Assembly: GCA_039793985.1 (NCBI GenBank)
Contig: JBAMMC010000016.1
Coordinates: forward strand, 1-8,510
Direction of reading: 5' to 3'
Source of the DNA: ARK-14 sp002899805
GTDB lineage: Archaea > Thermoproteota > Thermoprotei_A > Sulfolobales > Fervidicoccaceae
Length of the DNA: 8,510 bases
Positions 5,791 through 8,510 of the stretch are shown piece by piece. Positions within the stretch are counted from its first letter, which is position 1, and every line of letters starts with the position of its first letter. Below the pieces are notes generated by a model that worked only from the letters and a program-made list of their open reading frames with translations, made no database searches and was not told the DNA's origin. Made by a program: the position numbers and the translations under genes.

Positions 5791-5802
5791 GCTATTTTAA
5801 GC
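5791..5802 (-). promoter_or_regulatory. TATA box for the secE-spt5-ribosomal protein operon
   Basis: The minus strand reads GCTTAAAATAGC between tRNA-Glu and secE. The end of the box is 23 bases before the ATG at 5767, so transcription would begin at or just before the start codon. This would be the main promoter of the six-gene cluster. Confidence 0.55.
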
Positions 5803-5810
5803 GGTTTAGG

Positions 5811-5885
5811 TGCCGCGGCCGGGATTTGAACCCGGGTCACGGGCTCGAAAGGCCCGCATACTTGACCGGGCTATACTACCGCGGC
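5811..5885 (-). tRNA. tRNA-Glu (anticodon UUC)
   Basis: The minus strand folds into a full cloverleaf. Acceptor GCCGCGG pairs with CCGCGGC. The D stem GUAU pairs with GUAU through two G-U and two A-U pairs. Anticodon stem CGGGC/GCCCG holds the loop CUUUCGA with anticodon UUC, and T stem CCGGG/CCCGG holds UUCAAAU. The discriminator is A. The next bases are CCT, so CCA is not encoded and must be added. There is no intron. The stems are almost all G-C although the genome is AT-rich, as in thermophiles. Length is 75 bases. Confidence 0.97.
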
Positions 5886-5910
5886 CCGCTTCTTAACTTT
5901 CCCAAACAGG

Positions 5911-5921
5911 GTTTATAATAA
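5911..5921 (-). promoter_or_regulatory. TATA box for tRNA-Glu
   Basis: The minus strand reads TTATTATAAAC, about 26-36 bases before the 5' end of the mature tRNA at 5885. This is the usual spacing for an archaeal tRNA promoter with a short 5' leader removed by RNase P. Confidence 0.6.
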
Positions 5922-5947
5922 TTTATTTTTTCTTTACCAATTCTGAT

Positions 5948-5968
5948 TGAGCGTTGTATCGCTCTTTT
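5948..5968 (+). terminator. Small hairpin plus T-run between tRNA-Glu and the membrane-protein gene
   Basis: The plus strand reads GAGCG, six bases, CGCTC, then TTTT, which resembles an intrinsic terminator. No plus-strand gene ends here. On the minus strand the same hairpin lies about 25-40 bases after the stop of the membrane-protein gene but is followed by AATCAG, not a T-run. It may be a 3'-end structure for that transcript or chance. Confidence 0.2.
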
Positions 5969-5988
5969 ACTCTTAAGCTTTGAAGGTA

Positions 5989-6330
5989 TTATTTGTATAC
6001 ACCAGATACCTTTTCATTTCTTTGCTTTTTCTGAGTTCGCCAGAAAAAAACCAATCTATATACCAACAGCAGTCCAGCTATCTGAGATAAATCTAAAAGA
6101 AGAGTAGAATACCCGTTTTTTTCCTCTGATATGAAAAGAGGATAGATGCTCAGTTTAGTTCCGAAAGAAGCTACATATATGTAGAATGACGCAATAAATA
6201 CTACTGATATACCAATAGTCGACAACAAGAGAAGTCTTTCCTTTGCTTCATCATCAAAATCCACTACCAGCATTGCTATGTAAACTATAAACAGTGTGGC
6301 GAGTAATACTTGAGCGAAAGCCACAGTCAA
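5989..6330 (-). CDS. Small three-span membrane protein, unrecognised
   Basis: I do not recognise a family. The 113 residues show three hydrophobic segments (about 3-23, 33-57 and 74-97), an acidic loop DFDDEAKER (24-32) and a basic tail (WRTQKKQRNEK, 97-107). By the positive-inside rule the C-terminus would be cytoplasmic and the N-terminus outside. The only ATG nearby (6334) is in another frame. Starts are TTG 6330 or GTG 6324; the second would place GATGAT at a usable distance as a weak ribosome binding site. A TATA box at 6391-6404 could drive it. It lies alone between tRNA-Glu and the divergent region, so context says little. Confidence 0.6.
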   Translation of the reverse strand: MTVAFAQVLLATLFIVYIAMLVVDFDDEAKERLLLLSTIGISVVFIASFYIYVASFGTKLSIYPLFISEEKNGYSTLLLDLSQIAGLLLVYRLVFFWRTQKKQRNEKVSGVYK

Positions 6331-6390
6331 TCATCTTCGCTGATTTCTTTCCATAGTGCTACTTCATATTACTTTTCACAAATTAATATG

Positions 6391-6404
6391 TTATAAATTT
6401 ATAG
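6391..6404 (-). promoter_or_regulatory. TATA-like box for the small membrane-protein gene
   Basis: The minus strand reads CTATAAATTTATAA, about 61-74 bases before the TTG at 6330. A start near 6370 would leave a leader of about 40 bases. The element is close to a palindrome and could also act on the other strand. Confidence 0.4.
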
Positions 6405-6460
6405 CAAATCAGCCCTTCCACAACATCCAACTTTTTTTGATTTTGTGACTTCCTTTCGCT

Positions 6461-6744
6461 TTGAAGGATGATGGTTTCCTTAGAGATGTTCATAGGTTTC
6501 AACTGATAGAAACCGTATGTAGAAAGCTCATAAGCTTGAAGTATAGATTAGAGGACAATGGCCTTCTGAAAAGCAGGAACAGAGCTTATCCGTAAGAGGA
6601 ATCCCTAGCTACTTCTACTATCCAACAAATGAAAGATTTGAACTCTCTCGCTTTAAAAGGGTAGATTTAAGATGTAGATTAAACTTCAGAAAAAAGCTTA
6701 AGGGTAAAAACATAGATCTTGAAAAAGTATGGGTAATAAAAAAG
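6461..6744 (+). pseudogene. Possible frameshifted winged-helix regulator remnant
   Basis: Two overlapping plus-strand frames together read like one small DNA-binding protein. The first (6461-6595, from TTG) gives a helical stretch ending CRKLISLKYRLEDNGLLKSR and stops at 6593. The second, open from 6547, continues SLSVRGIPSYFYYPTNE. The pattern LxxLExxGLxxSR followed by RGxPxYYxxT is typical of recognition helix and wing in ArsR/PadR-like winged-helix proteins. One missing A near 6582-6584 would join them (NR-SLSVRGIP). The second frame runs on, basic, into the M20 gene in the same frame but has no start codon. The reading rests on pattern recognition by eye. Confidence 0.3.
6651..6660 (+). 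promoter_or_regulatory. Candidate TATA box for the M20 gene
   Basis: CTTTAAAAGG would start transcription near 6680 with a leader of about 70 bases. A weaker alternative, GCTTAA at 6696-6701 preceded by an A-run, would start near 6724 and leave a leader of about 30 bases holding the GGTGA site. Sequence alone does not decide. Confidence 0.3.
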
Positions 6745-6753
6745 GTGAACTCA

Positions 6754-8010
6754 ATGAGTTCTGATTTTCAAGTTGTATTTAACAGAATTGAGAGATATAG
6801 AGACGAGATGGTAGAATTCTTGAAAGATATCATTAGAATTCCTGCGATTTGTCCTGACTTTGGGGGCAAAGGAGAATTACAAAAGGCACAAAAAATAAGA
6901 AAAGTAGTTGAAGGGTGGGGATTCGATGAAATACTTGAGATAAATGCTGAAGACAAAAGAGCAGAAGGGGGAGTTAGACCCAATTTAGCATTTCTTTATG
7001 GAAAAGAAGAAAAGAGAGTTTGGTTAATATCTCATTTAGACGTAGTTCAACCAGGCGATTTATCAAAATGGACAGTTACCAAACCATTTGATCCTATTGT
7101 GAAGGATGGCAAAGTTTATGGCAGAGGAGCAGAGGATAATGGACAGGCTCTAGTTTCTTCCCTTTTCGCAGCAAAAGCGCTTATTGAAGGAGGAGAGAAC
7201 CTCAAAAGATCACTAGGCATTCTTCTAGTTAGCGATGAAGAATGCGGATCTAAGTATGGGCTAGAACATGTTGTTAGCTCTACCCCAGAGCTCATTAAGA
7301 GCAAAGATCTAGTGGTAGTTCCAGATGGAGGTATGAAAGACGGATTATTTATTGAAGTTGCTGAAAAGTCAATATTATGGCTAAAAATTGTAGTTGAAGG
7401 CAAACAGGTTCATGCTTCAATGCCACATAAAGGCTTCAATGCTCATAGAGTAGGAGTTCAACTGTCCTCTAATCTGGATAGGATACTCAAAAATAAATAT
7501 TATTCACAAGACCCTCTTTTCGATCCGCCTGAAAGCACTTTTGAGCTAACAATGGGACACTCAAGTTCAGATTCCCCCAATATAATTCCGAGTAGATATG
7601 AATTTGTACTCGATAGCAGAATACTTCCTAGCTACAGAGTTGACGAAATACTTGATACAGTAAGGAGCGTTATAAATTATATAAAAGAAATAAGTGAGCA
7701 AGAAATCGATGGAGAAAAATACCCAAAAATCTCGATGGAGGTTATTCAAAGATCGGATGCTCCAGATCCGACTCCTTCTAACAGTGAAGTAGTAGAAATT
7801 TTGAAAAAATCAATAATAACTGTTAAGGGGGCAGAACCGAGAGTAGGCGGAATAGGTGGAGGTACAGTAGCAGCAATTCTTAGAAAGAGAGGTATCCCTG
7901 CTACCGTATGGTCTACAATTGACGAGACCGCTCACCAACCTGATGAATATGCAGTAATAGATAACATGGTTGCCGATGCCAAAGTGTTCTCTCTTCTCCC
8001 AATTATTTAA
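6754..8010 (+). CDS. M20-family zinc metallopeptidase/deacylase
   Basis: M20 enzymes cut an amide bond with two metal ions; relatives include DapE, acetylornithine/acetyl-lysine deacetylases and dipeptidases. From ATG 6754 (GGTGA six bases before) it has 418 residues, slightly long for DapE and near the dipeptidase-like members; GTG 6745 would add three residues but overlaps the binding site. Metal and catalytic residues are all present: H94 and D96 (SHLDVV), bridging D128 (GRGAEDNGQ), catalytic E162 and ligand E163 (SDEECGS), D191 (VPDGG) and H394 (ETAHQPDE). Residues about 207-315 form the dimerization domain, with the usual HASMPH at 220-225. Substrate is not clear. It stands alone on the plus strand, next to a possible regulator remnant. 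Confidence 0.88.
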   Translation: MSSDFQVVFNRIERYRDEMVEFLKDIIRIPAICPDFGGKGELQKAQKIRKVVEGWGFDEILEINAEDKRAEGGVRPNLAFLYGKEEKRVWLISHLDVVQPGDLSKWTVTKPFDPIVKDGKVYGRGAEDNGQALVSSLFAAKALIEGGENLKRSLGILLVSDEECGSKYGLEHVVSSTPELIKSKDLVVVPDGGMKDGLFIEVAEKSILWLKIVVEGKQVHASMPHKGFNAHRVGVQLSSNLDRILKNKYYSQDPLFDPPESTFELTMGHSSSDSPNIIPSRYEFVLDSRILPSYRVDEILDTVRSVINYIKEISEQEIDGEKYPKISMEVIQRSDAPDPTPSNSEVVEILKKSIITVKGAEPRVGGIGGGTVAAILRKRGIPATVWSTIDETAHQPDEYAVIDNMVADAKVFSLLPII

Positions 8011-8270
8011 TTTATTAACTTACTATTATATGGGAAAATTGAAAGATTTCGCATAGAACTTCTTTTGATGTTATAGCAAATAAATACAATCTATAAAAAA
8101 CCCTCAAATAAGCAAAGCTATCACAGCAATCTCAACTTTTTCGTAAAAAATGACATTAACTTTTTTGAAGAGAATAATACAAACTGAAGACCGAAAGAGG
8201 GCTCCTCTGTCTCAGATAGACAAATATAGCTTTTGGATTTTCATAAAGATCCCCTTCACATACTATGAAC

Positions 8271-8351
8271 TCAGTTCAGCTCTTCGTACTCCATTAGGGC
8301 ATTGAACAACCCACACCTGGAGCAAATTTTTAGCTTCGCTGAGACTTGCAT
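8271..8351 (-). CDS. Possible 26-residue CxxC micro-protein or zinc-ribbon remnant
   Basis: ATG 8351 to TGA 8271 encodes 26 residues with the zinc-knuckle sequence KICSRCG at 8-14 and an acidic end (MEYEELN). In-frame stops TAA and TAG lie directly before the ATG, so it cannot be longer at this end. Only one Cys pair is present, whereas a zinc ribbon needs two, so it would have to dimerize, or it is the front part of a broken gene. The first half faintly resembles the KICRKCGALNP start of ribosomal protein L40e, over too few residues to claim homology. There is no clear Shine-Dalgarno site. Confidence 0.22.
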   Translation of the reverse strand: MQVSAKLKICSRCGLFNALMEYEELN

Positions 8352-8367
8352 CTATTAAAATTCAACT

Positions 8368-8403
8368 GTTTTGAAAATACTGACTATAGAAGTCTTTCAA
8401 AAC
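8368..8403. repeat. Interrupted inverted repeat upstream of the CxxC micro-ORF
   Basis: GTTTTGAAA (8368-8376) is the exact reverse complement of TTTCAAAAC (8395-8403). Inside, GACT (8382-8385) pairs with AGTC (8391-8394). Together they give 13 pairs with a five-base bulge on one side and a five-base loop. It could be a hairpin or a protein-binding site 17-52 bases before the micro-ORF ATG. AT-rich sequence makes chance inverted repeats fairly likely. Confidence 0.4.
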
Positions 8404-8510
8404 AAAATTCACTATATTAGGATAATATTATATAAATGACAGCCGTATTTCATAATATGTTGTCTTTGATGTTTCTTTGCTCAATAATTTTATGATCAAT
8501 TTGATATTTG

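Larger units (their letters stand above)
8011..8510. other. 500-base region with no recognisable gene
   Basis: AT-rich. Several T-runs follow the M20 stop (8138-8143, 8161-8166) and may end its transcript. A TATA-like element, TTATATAAAT, lies at 8428-8437 on the plus strand, but the ATG downstream (8457) opens only a 12-codon frame. A short hairpin AGAGG/CCTCT lies near 8198-8210. The two items given separately are a 26-codon CxxC micro-ORF on the minus strand and an interrupted inverted repeat just upstream of it. Confidence 0.6.

Noticed and set aside
6467..6570. Possible C/D box guide RNA (ATGATGG as box C, CTGA as D' and D)
   Set aside because: Box C is imperfect, the distances between boxes are too long for an archaeal C/D RNA of 50-60 bases, and the region reads better as a broken coding sequence.
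6547..6753. N-terminal extension of the M20 protein by 69 codons in the same open frame
   Set aside because: No ATG, GTG or TTG in the extension before GTG 6745; M20 proteins begin near MSSDFQVV, and GGTGA sits just before ATG 6754.
8421..8495. Plus-strand TATA-like box followed by an ATG at 8457
   Set aside because: The frame closes after 12 codons within the window, so no gene start can be supported.

Overview
The window looks like a piece of an AT-rich, probably hyperthermophilic archaeal chromosome, most likely Thermoproteota (Crenarchaeota). The evidence is the archaeal ribosomal-stalk/Spt5/SecE gene order, Sulfolobus-like C-terminal signatures in L11 (EPSGDPAHKKVG), GAGGTGA-type ribosome binding sites, TATA boxes about 25-35 bases before start sites, and a very GC-rich tRNA in an AT-rich background. 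I cannot fix the genus from sequence alone.

Layout. At 1-186, at the left edge, a GC-rich stretch has strong secondary structure on the minus strand and a TATA-like box behind it; it may be the 5' part of a structured RNA. Minus-strand genes follow. 187-1218 encodes a multi-membrane-span sugar-1-phosphate transferase (MraY/Alg7/AglH superfamily), and 1225-2112 a RimK-type ATP-grasp ligase. 2319-5767 holds the translation/secretion cluster, transcribed in the order secE, spt5, rpl11, rpl1, rpl10, rpl12. A tRNA-Glu(UUC) lies at 5811-5885, just upstream of secE and in the same direction. 5989-6330 is a small three-span membrane protein that I do not recognise. 6331-6753 is a divergent intergenic region holding promoters and what looks like a frameshifted winged-helix regulator. 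6754-8010, on the plus strand, is an M20 metallopeptidase/deacylase. The last 500 bases are non-coding except for a 26-codon CxxC micro-ORF and an interrupted inverted repeat.

How the genes work together. SecE is the small essential translocon subunit, Spt5 the RNA polymerase clamp factor, and L11, L10 and L12 the GTPase-associated stalk base and stalk; L1 is the mobile L1 stalk. The cluster is tightly packed (2- to 7-base gaps, stop codons inside Shine-Dalgarno sites), apart from a 59-base gap before rpl1 that can fold into a hairpin over the rpl1 ribosome binding site, and a 127-base gap before rpl12 that has its own promoter.

The most notable observations are: (1) rpl12 seems to start at an AUA codon, since the conserved N-terminus lies upstream of the first ATG; (2) the rpl10 and rpl12 tails are identical over 159 bases including the stop codon, implying recent gene conversion; (3) L11 lacks the near-universal PGPPLGP loop; (4) the possible rpl1 leader hairpin; (5) the frameshifted winged-helix remnant before the M20 gene; (6) the possible structured RNA at the left edge. 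I found no CRISPR array, insertion sequence, defence system or clearly new multi-gene system.
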